Positions 7,715 to 15,243 of a stretch of DNA of 17,544 bases are shown in pieces (within the stretch, counting starts at the first letter, position 1; each line of letters starts with the position of its first letter). This DNA is from JAAYZX01 sp040770645 (GTDB taxonomy: Bacteria > Actinomycetota > Thermoleophilia > RBG-16-64-13), in the NCBI GenBank assembly GCA_040770645.1, contig JAXGIS010000024.1, positions 1 to 17,544 on the forward strand, read 5' to 3'. The notes under the pieces were generated by a model that had not been told where the DNA came from, ran no database searches, and saw only the letters and a list, made by a program, of their open reading frames with translations. Position numbers and translations under genes: made by a program.

Positions 7715-8673
7715 AACGAGGGCAGGCGGCAGTGGCGCTGGGGATTGTCCTGCTGGTCCTTCTCTGGGCGGGCGGGTGTGCGGGTGGGGTGGACTCCAAC
7801 GCCGCGGGCGGATCTACGGGCACAACTCCTTCGGTGTTGGCCGCCGAATCATTCTTGGCGGATATCGCACAGAACGTGGCGGGTTCCCGGCTGACGGTGG
7901 GGACGCTGATACCCCGCGGTGCCGACCCCCATGCCTTCGAGCCGACCCCGGCCGATGTCAGACGCGTGTCGGCCGCCCAGGTCTTCATAGTGAACGGTGC
8001 GGGGTTGGAGGTGTTTCTGGACAAACTGCTGACCGGTGTGGGGGGTGAGCGGCGCGTCATCGAGGCTTCTTTCGGATTGAGCCCACGCCTGGAGGATCCC
8101 GCCGGGGGAGAGCCGGTCGATAGTGGGGGTCACGGTGGGAGCGAGGTCGATCCGCACTTCTGGCTCGATCCGGTCCTCGTGGAGACTTACGTGGCCAACA
8201 TCGAGCGGGGGTTGACGGAGGCTGATCCGGCGGGAGCGGCCGAGTACGCGGCCAACGCCGCCAAGTACTCGACCGAACTCAGAAGGCTGGACGCGTGGGT
8301 GCGCTCCCAAGTGGATACCGTTCCTCAAGCTCGGCGCCTGCTGGTCACGGACCATCACAGCCTGGGGTACTACGCAGATCGCTACGGGTTCAGGGTGGTG
8401 GGAACCCTTCTGTCCAGCTTCAGCACCGGCGCTGCACCTTCAGCCCGCCAGATGGTGGATCTCATAGCTGCCATCAAGGAGACGGGAGCGCCCGCCATAT
8501 TCTTGGCGGTGGGCCCCAATCCCCAGTTGGCCGAACCGATTGGACGAGACGCCGGCGTGCGGGTGGTTACCGGCCTGTACACACACTCGGTATCTGATCC
8601 CAAGGGTGAGGCTCCCACCTACATAGCCATGATCGAATACAACACCCGTGCAATCGTGGAGGCCCTACGCTGA
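7696..8673 (+). CDS. znuA: Zinc (or manganese) ABC transporter substrate-binding lipoprotein
   Basis: Extracytoplasmic metal-binding protein of the cluster A-I (TroA/ZnuA) family, 325 residues. A lipoprotein signal peptide ends in WAGGC. Metal-ligand positions are His79 (GADPHAFEP), His154 (DPHFWLDP) and His220 (TDHHSLGYYADRYG). The fourth position, usually Asp in a YxDS context, is His297 here (LYTHSVSDP). The His-rich loop of classic ZnuA is reduced to one His in a Gly-rich stretch. GTG 7696 is preferred over GTG 7690 because the GGAG at 7683-7686 is then properly spaced. The start lies inside the zur coding region, and the TGA stop overlaps the znuC ATG (TGATG), so the operon is probably translationally coupled. 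The role in zinc uptake is inferred from the regulator and box. Confidence 0.85.
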   Translation: MPFRALKRGQAAVALGIVLLVLLWAGGCAGGVDSNAAGGSTGTTPSVLAAESFLADIAQNVAGSRLTVGTLIPRGADPHAFEPTPADVRRVSAAQVFIVNGAGLEVFLDKLLTGVGGERRVIEASFGLSPRLEDPAGGEPVDSGGHGGSEVDPHFWLDPVLVETYVANIERGLTEADPAGAAEYAANAAKYSTELRRLDAWVRSQVDTVPQARRLLVTDHHSLGYYADRYGFRVVGTLLSSFSTGAAPSARQMVDLIAAIKETGAPAIFLAVGPNPQLAEPIGRDAGVRVVTGLYTHSVSDPKGEAPTYIAMIEYNTRAIVEALR

Positions 8674-9525
8674 TGGATTGGGGGGAGCCTCATCGGCTGG
8701 ATATCGACAACATCTCCGTGGACTACGGCCCCGGCCTGCCCCCGGCGCTGCAGGATGTGAGCTTCGGTGTGCCTCACGGCGCGAGGGTGGCTGTGGTGGG
8801 GCCCAACGGATCGGGCAAATCAACGCTTTTCAAAGCCTTGGTGGGTCTACGCCCCCTCCGCCGCGGGCGCATCTCCATCCACGGGCTCCCTTTGGGCGCA
8901 CACCAGGACTGTGTGGCGTATGTGCCCCAGCGGGAGGAAGTCGACTGGCGCTTCCCGGTCACCGTGACCGATGTGGTTGCCATGGGCCGCTATGGACGGG
9001 CGGGCTGGCTGCGACGCCTCTCCGGGGAGGACAGAGCCGTGGTGGGGTAGGTGTATCGAACGGCTGGGGTTACAGGCCGTGGCCGGGCGTCCCATCGGAG
9101 AGCTCTCCGGGGGTCAGCAGCAGCGGGTCTTCTTGGCCCGTGCCCTGGCGCAGGAACCCCACGTGCTGCTGATGGACGAACCCTTCACCGGTGTGGATGC
9201 GGGGACTCAGGAGTCGGTGCTGGCTCTGCTCGACGAACTGCAGGCACAGGAAGTAACGGTTCTCGTCTCCACCCACGATCTGAGGCTGGCGCGTGAGCGC
9301 TTCGATCTCGTGGCTCTGCTCAATCGACGACTGGTAGCCTACGGCACCGCCGAAGAGGTATTTCGGTCGGAACATCTGGCTGAGGCTTTCGGTGGCCAGG
9401 CTCTGCTCGTGAACGGCACACTGGTTGTGGATCAGTGTTGTGGGCACGAAGAGGAGATGCGGCGGCGCGGAATGGCACCGCACGCTGTTGGTGACGATGA
9501 CGAACGCAGTCGGGCGAGGTGTTGA
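8673..9525 (+). CDS. znuC: Zinc ABC transporter ATPase (one frameshift)
   Basis: ATP-binding subunit that powers uptake through ZnuB, about 283 residues after repair. The first segment has Walker A GPNGSGKST (residues 43-51) and the Q-loop YVPQREE, and then stops at 9048-9050. The second segment has the signature LSGGQQQR, Walker B HVLLMDEPF and the H-loop LVSTHD. Removing one G from the four-G run at about 9045-9048 turns VVG-stop into VVGRCIERLGL and joins them, so all catalytic motifs are present. The C-terminal tail is unusual, with DQCCGHEEE and a final Cys (see findings). The ATG overlaps the znuA stop, and the 3' end overlaps the likely znuB start by about 29 bases. Confidence 0.85.
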
Positions 9526-10370
9526 CACTGTGTTTGCGTGGTTGACGGAGCCCTTCCTGCAGCCGTTCATGCAGCGTGCTTTGGTGGCCTCGCTGGTGGT
9601 GGGTGTTATCTGCTCCGTGGTGGGCTGTTATGTCGTGTTACGCGGGATGGCGTTTCTGGGCGACGCCCTCGCCCACGGCATCCTCCCCGGGGTGGCGGTG
9701 GCATATCTTCTGCGTGGGAGCCTACTCGTGGGCGCCCTGATCGCCGCTGTGGCCGTAGCGCTGGGTATCGGCTTCGTGTCGCGCACGGGGACGGTTCGGG
9801 AGGATACGGCCATCGGCATCTTTCGCTGCAGCACTGTCTCTGGGCGTGCTGCTGATCAGCACCATCCGCACATATGCTACCGATCTCACGCACATCCTCT
9901 TCGGCAACGTGCTGGGGGTCAGCACTCGAGACCTGTGGCTCACGGGCGGCCTCGGTTTGGTGGTGATGGCCACCGTCGTTCTCCTTCATCGCCCGTTCCT
10001 CGTCACATCTTTCGATCCGGTCTTTGCCACCACCCTACGCCTCAAGACCGAGTTTCTGCGCACGCTGCTGCTGGTGATCCTGGCGCTCACCATTGTGGTC
10101 TCGCTGCAAACGGTGGGAGTGGGGCTGGTGGCGGCCATGCTCGTCACGCCGGCGGCCACGGCCTATTTGCTTGTGCGCAGGCTGATCCCCATGATGGTGT
10201 TGGCCGCGGTGGTGGGAGCGGTGAGCGCCGTGGCCGGCCTATATGTCAGCTACTACGTGGACGTGGCGTCCGGAGCAGCTGTGGTTCTGGTGGCCACGGC
10301 TCTGTTCTTCCTTGCGTTCCTCTTTGCGCCCCGGCGCGGCGCTGTGTGGCGCCTGCTCAGGTGGCGGTGA
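9497..10370 (+). CDS. znuB: Zinc ABC transporter permease (one frameshift)
   Basis: Integral membrane subunit of the ABC-3 family, about 290 residues, with a run of hydrophobic helices from FMQRALVASLVVGVICSVVG to ASGAAVVLVATALFFLAFLF. Family motifs include GCYVVLRGMAFLGDALAHGILPG near the N-terminus, DTAIGIF, and the VGLVAAMLVTPAATAYLL segment. The frame breaks at the ATCTTTCGC stretch near 9822; deleting one T (or adding two) restores DTAIGIF followed by AAALSLGVLLIST. The start is uncertain: ATG 9497 lies inside znuC, while GTG 9532 after the znuC stop is the alternative. The 3' end overlaps the convergent B3/B4 gene by 14 bases, and no terminator separates them. Confidence 0.85.
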
Positions 10371-11040
10371 GGACGCGTCGCTCCTCCACCCCTGCCCCCG
10401 GAGCCATCACTTCCAAGTACTCCTGGAGCCTGTGCAGGTGGGTCTCGATATCGGCGGGCTCCACACCCGGCACTCCGTATACTGTGTAGAGCACGCGGTT
10501 GGTGTGGGGGTGTACGCGCGTGCGTGAGTCCGGTCCGTAGATTACGCTTGAAATCACTCCCCCTGCGTCCATCATGTGAAGGTCACCGCTCTTGAGGCGT
10601 CGCTCCCGGCCGTCCAAACCAACGAATTCTTCGGTACCGTCGGCAATTCTCACCGTGATGGCGTTCTCCACGGCATCGTGGTCGTGACCCGCGGTGAGAA
10701 GCCGGCTTTCGAGTTCGGCCATGAACATGGCTTGGACCAGACCGCCTGGTGAAGCGATGGCCCTGCCCTTCAGCGCCACCGACTCCAGTTGCAGCAATAC
10801 GTGGTACGTTTTTTTGAAGCGGCGGTAGTACGCGGCGTACGCCGGGAAAGGCGGCATGGCCGCCAATTGGGCTCGGTCCACGGAGCCGTATCGGCGCCGC
10901 AGGTCGCTCTCCAGTTGGGCGCATCTCTCGCTGAGGTTTCGTCGCCCGTCGGGGTCATCTGCCCTGACTCCGCCCACGGCCAGATAGCCGACGCAGAGGC
11001 CGGGATAGCGCTCGGCACACGCCGGGTCCAAAGAGATCAT
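10357..11040 (-). CDS. Stand-alone B3/B4 tRNA-binding domain protein
   Basis: Protein of 227 residues resembling the B3/B4 domain of the phenylalanyl-tRNA synthetase beta chain (COG3382-type free-standing homologues). In the synthetase this domain edits mischarged Tyr-tRNA(Phe). Recognisable parts are the middle helix region AAYYRRFKKTY, then ALKGRAIASPGGLVQAMFMAEL, the strand region LKSGDLHMMDAGGVISSVIYG, and the ending TNRVLYTVYGVPGVEP. The real function of stand-alone members is not established: tRNA editing in trans or sugar/nucleotide binding are both guesses. The ATG at 11040 overlaps the stop of the upstream alcohol dehydrogenase (ATGA), so the two are co-translated. The frame continues open upstream to 11310, but that part is antisense-like sequence inside the dehydrogenase gene and is not used. 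Confidence 0.7.
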   Translation of the reverse strand: MISLDPACAERYPGLCVGYLAVGGVRADDPDGRRNLSERCAQLESDLRRRYGSVDRAQLAAMPPFPAYAAYYRRFKKTYHVLLQLESVALKGRAIASPGGLVQAMFMAELESRLLTAGHDHDAVENAITVRIADGTEEFVGLDGRERRLKSGDLHMMDAGGVISSVIYGPDSRTRVHPHTNRVLYTVYGVPGVEPADIETHLHRLQEYLEVMAPGAGVEERRVLTAT

Positions 11041-12083
11041 GCACTCGTCTCCCTTCCTGTGGGCACGTCTGGGTCCATGGTCAAGACCGCTGCTCCCTGC
11101 AGTCTGCCCTCCCGCAGGTCGGCCAGGGCCTGGTTGGCGGCTTCCAGCGGATAGAGCCGTACCTCCGTTCTCACGGGCACCTGAGGAGCCAGGGCCAGGA
11201 ACTCGGTCCCATCCTGCCTGGTGAGGTTGGCCACCGACCGGATGACGCGTTCTCCCCATAGGATGTCGTACGGGAAGCTGGGGATGTCGGACATGTGTAT
11301 GCCACCGCACACCAGTACGCCGCCTTTGGCCAGCGCTCTTAGGGCCGCCGGTACGAGCTCGCCCGCCGGCGCAAAGATGATGGCGGCGTCGAGTGGTTCA
11401 GGGGGGTTCTCGTCGGCTCCGCCCGCCCACTCGGCGCCCAAAGAACGTGCGAACTGCTGTGCTTCGAGATCGCCCGGCCGAGTGACGGCGAAGAGCCGGT
11501 GGCCGCGATGGCGGGCCACCTGCGCCACGATGTGTGCCGCCGCGCCGAATCCGTAAACCCCGAGGCGACCACCGGCTTCCCCCAAGTCCGGATTGGCAGA
11601 GGCCATGACCAGAGACCGGTAACCGATGAGTCCCGCGCATAGGAGGGGCGCAGCCTGCACATCCGGGTATCCCTGCGGCAGTGGGAAACAGAAACGATGG
11701 TCGGCCACCGTGTACTCGGCGTAGCCGCCGTCGATCTGATATCCGGTGAAGCGGGCTTGGTCACACAGGTTCTCGCGCCCGGACAGGCAGTAGCGGCAGC
11801 GCCCACAGGTGTAGCCAAGCCACGGCACACCCACTCTGTCTCCCAAGCGGAGGGTATCGCCTTCAGATCCGGGCCCGTGTGCCGCTACGGTGCCCACGAT
11901 CTCGTGTCCTATGACCAGAGGCAGCTTGGGTTCGGTCAGCTCGCCGTCTACTACGTGAAGATCGGTGCGACAGACGGCGCAGGCGGACACTTTGATGAGC
12001 ACCTGCCCGGGACCGGGTTCCGGCGTGGGTAGGTGTCTGAGTTCGAGGGGCTGCCTTGGAGTGTGCAGGACCATGGCCCGCAT
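11037..12083 (-). CDS. Zinc-dependent alcohol dehydrogenase (MDR superfamily)
   Basis: NAD(P)-dependent medium-chain alcohol/aldehyde oxidoreductase, 348 residues. The catalytic zinc site is Cys38 (CAVCRTDLH), His60-Glu61 (GHEIVG) and probably Cys149 (LLCAG). The structural zinc lobe has Cys93, 96, 99 and 107 (CGRCRYC...LC). The dinucleotide motif is GFGAAAH at 178-184, the variant seen in the mycobacterial AdhA-like family of zinc-binding dehydrogenases. The ATG at 12083 follows a strong GGGAGGTG site. It is the middle gene of a three-gene run: the HD-GYP gene ends 20 bases upstream and the B3/B4 gene begins in its stop codon. The substrate cannot be told. The frame is clean. Confidence 0.85.
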   Translation of the reverse strand: MRAMVLHTPRQPLELRHLPTPEPGPGQVLIKVSACAVCRTDLHVVDGELTEPKLPLVIGHEIVGTVAAHGPGSEGDTLRLGDRVGVPWLGYTCGRCRYCLSGRENLCDQARFTGYQIDGGYAEYTVADHRFCFPLPQGYPDVQAAPLLCAGLIGYRSLVMASANPDLGEAGGRLGVYGFGAAAHIVAQVARHRGHRLFAVTRPGDLEAQQFARSLGAEWAGGADENPPEPLDAAIIFAPAGELVPAALRALAKGGVLVCGGIHMSDIPSFPYDILWGERVIRSVANLTRQDGTEFLALAPQVPVRTEVRLYPLEAANQALADLREGRLQGAAVLTMDPDVPTGRETSA

Positions 12084-12103
12084 GTGACATCACCTCCCGA
12101 GAT

Positions 12104-13600
12104 TCACTGCATGAGCGAGGAGATCTTACCGCCACATGGGAACGGCACCACGGTGCCCGTGTCGTTGGCGTGTGTCAACGCGTGGAGTTCGGCGTCGGCG
12201 TCGAAGGTCTCCAACAGTGCCGCGACCACGGCCGGGTCGAACTGCGTTCCCGCGCACCTTTGCAGTTCGGGGACGGCTTCGTCGTGCGTGCGCCCAGACC
12301 GGTACGGCCGATCCGACCGAATGGCGTGATAAGCGTCCGCCGCGGCGATGATGCGCGCGCCCAGTGGTATGTCCTCGCCTTTGAGGCGGGCGGGATACCC
12401 GGTGCCGTCGAAGCGCTCTTGGTGGTGAAGCACCAGGGGCACCACGCTGCGGAGTTCCGGCGCCTGCTCGATGATGGTCTTGCCGAGAACCGGGTGCTGC
12501 TTGATGCTCTCCCACTCCTCTTGGGTCAGGCTCCCTTCTTTGGTGAGGATGGCATCGGGGACGCCGATCTTGCCTACGTCGTGGAGGAGGGCGCCTATGG
12601 TGATCTCGTTGATTGCTGAAGCGGTGAGCCCCATATGTCTCGCCACAGCCCGGGCGAGGGTGGACACGAACTGAGAGTGGCTGTGGGTATATCTATCGCG
12701 GATGTCCACAGCGGCGGCCAGACTGCGCACGATGATGCTGTGGCTGGGTGAGCCCGCCTGCCCCTTCGACGGAAGCTCTCCCCGGTGGGGGAGCTCGCAG
12801 TATGTCTGCACTTGGTTGCCGCCCAGGGTCTTGGCGAAGAGAACGGCGTACTTGGCTGCGTCGACCAACTCCACCGCCGATCTGCCATCCTCTGGGTAAG
12901 TGGCCAACCCGACGCTGACTGTGAGGCGCACGTCACCCAGGTTCAGCACCCGGAAGCTCCAAGCGGCCACGCTTTGACGTATGCGCTCGGCGGAATCGAC
13001 TCCGCCCCGCTGCGGCGTGTGAGGTAGGACGATGGCGAATTGGTCTCCGCCGAACCGTGCACACAGATCAACGCCTCTGATCCAGGTGCGCAGGCGGGCG
13101 GCCAACTCGGCGAGCACTTGGTCGCCGATGTGGTGACCGTGGCGGTTGTTGATGAGCCGGAACTGATCAATGTCAATCATGAGGAGCGTGAAGGAGTCTC
13201 CAAAGCGGTAGGCCCGCTCGCACTCGTGACTGAGACGGTCTTGGAATGCCCTGTGGCTGGCTGTGCCCGTCAAAGGGTCTTCCAGAGCCGAGGAGAGGTG
13301 ATCTCGTGCACAGGTGCGGGTCGACTCTCTGGGGCGCAGGACTATGACACACGCCATGGCGGCGAGTGCGGCCACCAGGGTGACGATCTCGTCGAGGGCG
13401 GAGGGCCAGCCGGCGGGTAACCATCCGGGCCCGAATAGGCGGATGAGGGCATACACCCACAATGCTGCTGCTGCCACCGCAGGCAACAGCCGGGCGCGGC
13501 TCCACGTGCCGGGCATCCATGAGACGGCCAGCACAACCGTCGCCACTAGTGCTGCGAATGTGGTGGCGAGCAGCCCCGTTCCCACCGGCATCTGTATCAC
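12104..13600 (-). CDS. Membrane protein with degenerate GGDEF domain and HD-GYP phosphodiesterase domain
   Basis: Signalling protein of 498 residues for cyclic di-GMP turnover. Three predicted membrane helices lie at about residues 8-29, 38-56 and 69-88. A GGDEF domain follows (about 103-268) and an HD-GYP domain (about 288-470). The GGDEF domain looks catalytically weak: the signature reads GGDQF at 184-188, and the LTGLxNR and FKxIND motifs are altered to LTGTASH and FRLINN. HD-GYP residues are intact: YTHSHS at 304-309, the HD pair at 340-341 (HDVGKIGVP) and HHQERFDGTGYP at 392-403. It is therefore predicted to degrade cyclic di-GMP, with the GGDEF part as a GTP-sensing or structural module. 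The start is GTG 13600 (GGAG nine bases upstream) or ATG 13591. It is first in a run with the dehydrogenase and B3/B4 genes. Confidence 0.9.
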   Translation of the reverse strand: MIQMPVGTGLLATTFAALVATVVLAVSWMPGTWSRARLLPAVAAAALWVYALIRLFGPGWLPAGWPSALDEIVTLVAALAAMACVIVLRPRESTRTCARDHLSSALEDPLTGTASHRAFQDRLSHECERAYRFGDSFTLLMIDIDQFRLINNRHGHHIGDQVLAELAARLRTWIRGVDLCARFGGDQFAIVLPHTPQRGGVDSAERIRQSVAAWSFRVLNLGDVRLTVSVGLATYPEDGRSAVELVDAAKYAVLFAKTLGGNQVQTYCELPHRGELPSKGQAGSPSHSIIVRSLAAAVDIRDRYTHSHSQFVSTLARAVARHMGLTASAINEITIGALLHDVGKIGVPDAILTKEGSLTQEEWESIKQHPVLGKTIIEQAPELRSVVPLVLHHQERFDGTGYPARLKGEDIPLGARIIAAADAYHAIRSDRPYRSGRTHDEAVPELQRCAGTQFDPAVVAALLETFDADAELHALTHANDTGTVVPFPCGGKISSLMQ

Positions 13601-13710
13601 GGACGCGGGCTCCTCTCCTTTCTCCTCAGTCTTGCGGGTTCGACGGCGATGTGGGATTTCCTCCGCGGAACACTTGCGGTGAGTGTATCCGTCAGGTGAT
13701 CAGCTGGGGG

Positions 13711-13734
13711 TGGTGCCGCTCCATCTCGGCACCA
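13711..13734. repeat. Perfect 8-base inverted repeat in the divergent gap
   Basis: TGGTGCCG and CGGCACCA around an eight-base centre, between the divergent HD-GYP (-) and deacetylase (+) genes. It could be an operator for either gene. There is no T-tract, so a terminator is unlikely. No other structure or convincing promoter was recognised in 13601-13879. Confidence 0.35.
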
Positions 13735-13879
13735 GAACAACCTCGATGTGTCGATGGATCTGAATGCCGACGGCGAACGGTAGTAGGCGAAGGGCTCACG
13801 GTATTGGGTGAGGTGCATAATGGCTGCGAATATGGGACATAGGTACGATAGCTGCGCGCAAAGTACGGGGTCGGAGGGG

Positions 13880-14737
13880 ATGACGGGGTCCGTTGGGGTG
13901 ATGACGGCGGTTGCGCTGGGCTTGACGGTCTTGGTGGTTCTCACGCTGGTGGCCGGTTGTGCGCTTCTCCCGGCGGGAGGGGGGACGAGCGCCACTGTCA
14001 CGTCGGACCTCCCCTACGCCACCACTACCAGCATTGCTCCCACCACCACGTCATCCCTCCCTCCTGCCACCGTCACCACGGCACCACCGGCAACCACCAC
14101 CACTAACCCCGTTGCCATTCCCAAAGAGGGTAAGGAGTACGCGGTTTTACCCACCGACGACAAAGTGGTGGCCTTGACCTTTGACGCCGCCTACGATCCG
14201 GAGCCTCTCAACGGGATCTTGGCCGCACTCAAGGCAGGGAACGCCAAGGGCACGTTCTTCCTCACCGGTGAGTTCGTGCGCGACTTCCCCGATTCGGTGC
14301 GTGCCATAAGGGCCGCGGGACATGCGATCGGAAATCACTCCTGGTCTCACCCCGACTTCGTCAACGAGAACCAGGAGGAGATCCGCAGCCAGTTGCGTCG
14401 CACAGCGGCGGCGCTTGAGGAACTGGGTGTGGCCGATCCCCGTCCGCTGTTCCGGTTCCCATATGGGTCGCGTAACGCCAGGACGCTTGAGGTTGTGGCC
14501 GCCGAAGGGTACCTCAGTTATTTCTGGACCATCGATACGCTGGATTGGAAGGAGGACCGTACACCCGAGCAGGTTCGGGCCTCGGTTCTCGACAGACTCA
14601 GGCCGGGGGCCATCGTCTTGATGCACGTGGGCAGCCGTCAAACCGAGTCGGTGCTGCCACAGCTACTCGAAGACCTTGCGGATCGCGGCTACAAGACTAT
14701 AGGTCTGCGTGAGGCCCTTGAGGCTTACGGGACTTGA
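13880..14737 (+). CDS. Lipoprotein polysaccharide (NodB-type) deacetylase, PdaA-like
   Basis: Extracellular carbohydrate esterase family 4 enzyme, 285 residues, that removes N-acetyl groups from peptidoglycan or a related polymer. The signal peptide ends in the lipobox LVAGC (Cys27), so it should be lipid-anchored. A Thr/Pro-rich linker covers about residues 38-78. NodB motifs: TFDAAYD at 100-106, NHSWSH with His153 and His157, RFPYG at 192-196, TIDTLDW at 217-223 and LMH at 247-249. Motif 1 has Ala where most members have the second Asp (TFDD), as in the PdaA group (TFDxGY). ATG 13880 is chosen because GGAGGGG precedes it and the lipoprotein signal then has normal length; a longer in-frame start at 13808 would add an unlikely leader. 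Twin hairpins follow the stop. Confidence 0.88.
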   Translation: MTGSVGVMTAVALGLTVLVVLTLVAGCALLPAGGGTSATVTSDLPYATTTSIAPTTTSSLPPATVTTAPPATTTTNPVAIPKEGKEYAVLPTDDKVVALTFDAAYDPEPLNGILAALKAGNAKGTFFLTGEFVRDFPDSVRAIRAAGHAIGNHSWSHPDFVNENQEEIRSQLRRTAAALEELGVADPRPLFRFPYGSRNARTLEVVAAEGYLSYFWTIDTLDWKEDRTPEQVRASVLDRLRPGAIVLMHVGSRQTESVLPQLLEDLADRGYKTIGLREALEAYGT

Positions 14738-14746
14738 ACCAGGTAC

Positions 14747-14778
14747 GAGGTGGCGGCCGGCCGGGCGGCCGCCACCTC
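14747..14778. terminator. Strong GC hairpin after the deacetylase gene
   Basis: GAGGTGGCGGCC and GGCCGCCACCTC pair perfectly (12 base pairs) around an eight-base loop, nine bases after the stop codon. There is no T-tract. It lies between convergent genes and could act in both directions. Confidence 0.6.
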
Positions 14779-14784
14779 AAAGAC

Positions 14785-14811
14785 GAAGGCCGCCGTTGAC
14801 CGGCGGCCTTC
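14785..14811. terminator. Second GC hairpin between convergent genes
   Basis: GAAGGCCGCCG and CGGCGGCCTTC pair perfectly (11 base pairs) around TTGAC. It lies seven bases after the first hairpin and 62 bases from the ferredoxin stop. No T-tract on either strand. Confidence 0.6.
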
Positions 14812-14872
14812 GGTGTGCGTCGGTGGTTGACGCTGCTCTGGTTGGGCGCTACGTGGCCGCCCTTGTCCCGAT

Positions 14873-15061
14873 CTATTCGAGGGAGATAGCGCCTTCCGGG
14901 CAGTTTTCGGCCGCTTCTTCGCAGCAGCCGGCGTCCTCGCAGGCGTTGGGATCGATGACGTGGCTCAGGCCGTCGTCGCCAATTTCGAACACATCAGGGC
15001 AGGTGTCTTCGCAGATTCCGCAGCCGGTGCAAAGGTCGGGATCGATCTTCGGAATGGCCAT
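14873..15061 (-). CDS. Single-cluster [4Fe-4S] ferredoxin
   Basis: Small soluble electron carrier of 62 acidic residues. It resembles the Thermotoga-type monocluster ferredoxin: Cys11, Cys14 and Cys17 (CTGCGIC) with Cys54 (CPEGAI) as likely cluster ligands, Cys21 followed by Pro, and the conserved PDVFEIGDDG core. Cys21 and a central Cys (46 or 47) could form the disulfide known in that family. With Cys41 it has eight cysteines in all, but the second half lacks the CxxCxxC spacing of a two-cluster ferredoxin. The ATG at 15061 follows AGGAGGAG. A promoter is visible upstream. The gene converges on the deacetylase gene and is separated from it by the two hairpins. Confidence 0.88.
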   Translation of the reverse strand: MAIPKIDPDLCTGCGICEDTCPDVFEIGDDGLSHVIDPNACEDAGCCEEAAENCPEGAISLE

Positions 15062-15093
15062 GCCTCTCCTCCTATCACAGTGACGTGCCATCC

Positions 15094-15123
15094 AATATAA
15101 GCAAAGGCCGGGTACTCGTGCAA
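15094..15123 (-). promoter_or_regulatory. Possible promoter of the ferredoxin gene
   Basis: On the minus strand TTGCAC (15118-15123), an 18-base spacer and TATATT (15094-15099), about 33 bases before the ATG. The -10 is good and the -35 is weak. Confidence 0.45.
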
Positions 15124-15243
15124 GACACCTTTTCGACTGTATTTCGCCAGAGGCGTTGTGAGTGCTAATCTCGCGTGGAACGTAGGACTTTCGACTTCCG
15201 TATTCCCTACCGTGTCCTCCACCAAGAATGTGATCGGTGCCCT

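Noticed and set aside
11041..11310. Upstream extension of the B3/B4 gene on the minus strand
   Set aside because: It overlaps the alcohol dehydrogenase gene in another frame, is rich in Arg/Pro/Gly as shadow frames are, and the ATG at 11040 overlaps the dehydrogenase stop in a normal coupling arrangement.
14726..14742. GGGACTTGAACC, whose complement looks like a tRNA T-loop
   Set aside because: The flanking bases do not form T-stem pairs, no acceptor or anticodon arm fits, and the bases are the last codons and stop of the deacetylase gene.
15160..15168. GAGTGCTAA, the right arm of the CIRCE heat-shock operator
   Set aside because: The left arm TTAGCACTC at the required nine-base distance is absent (about three of nine matches), so this is a chance half-site.
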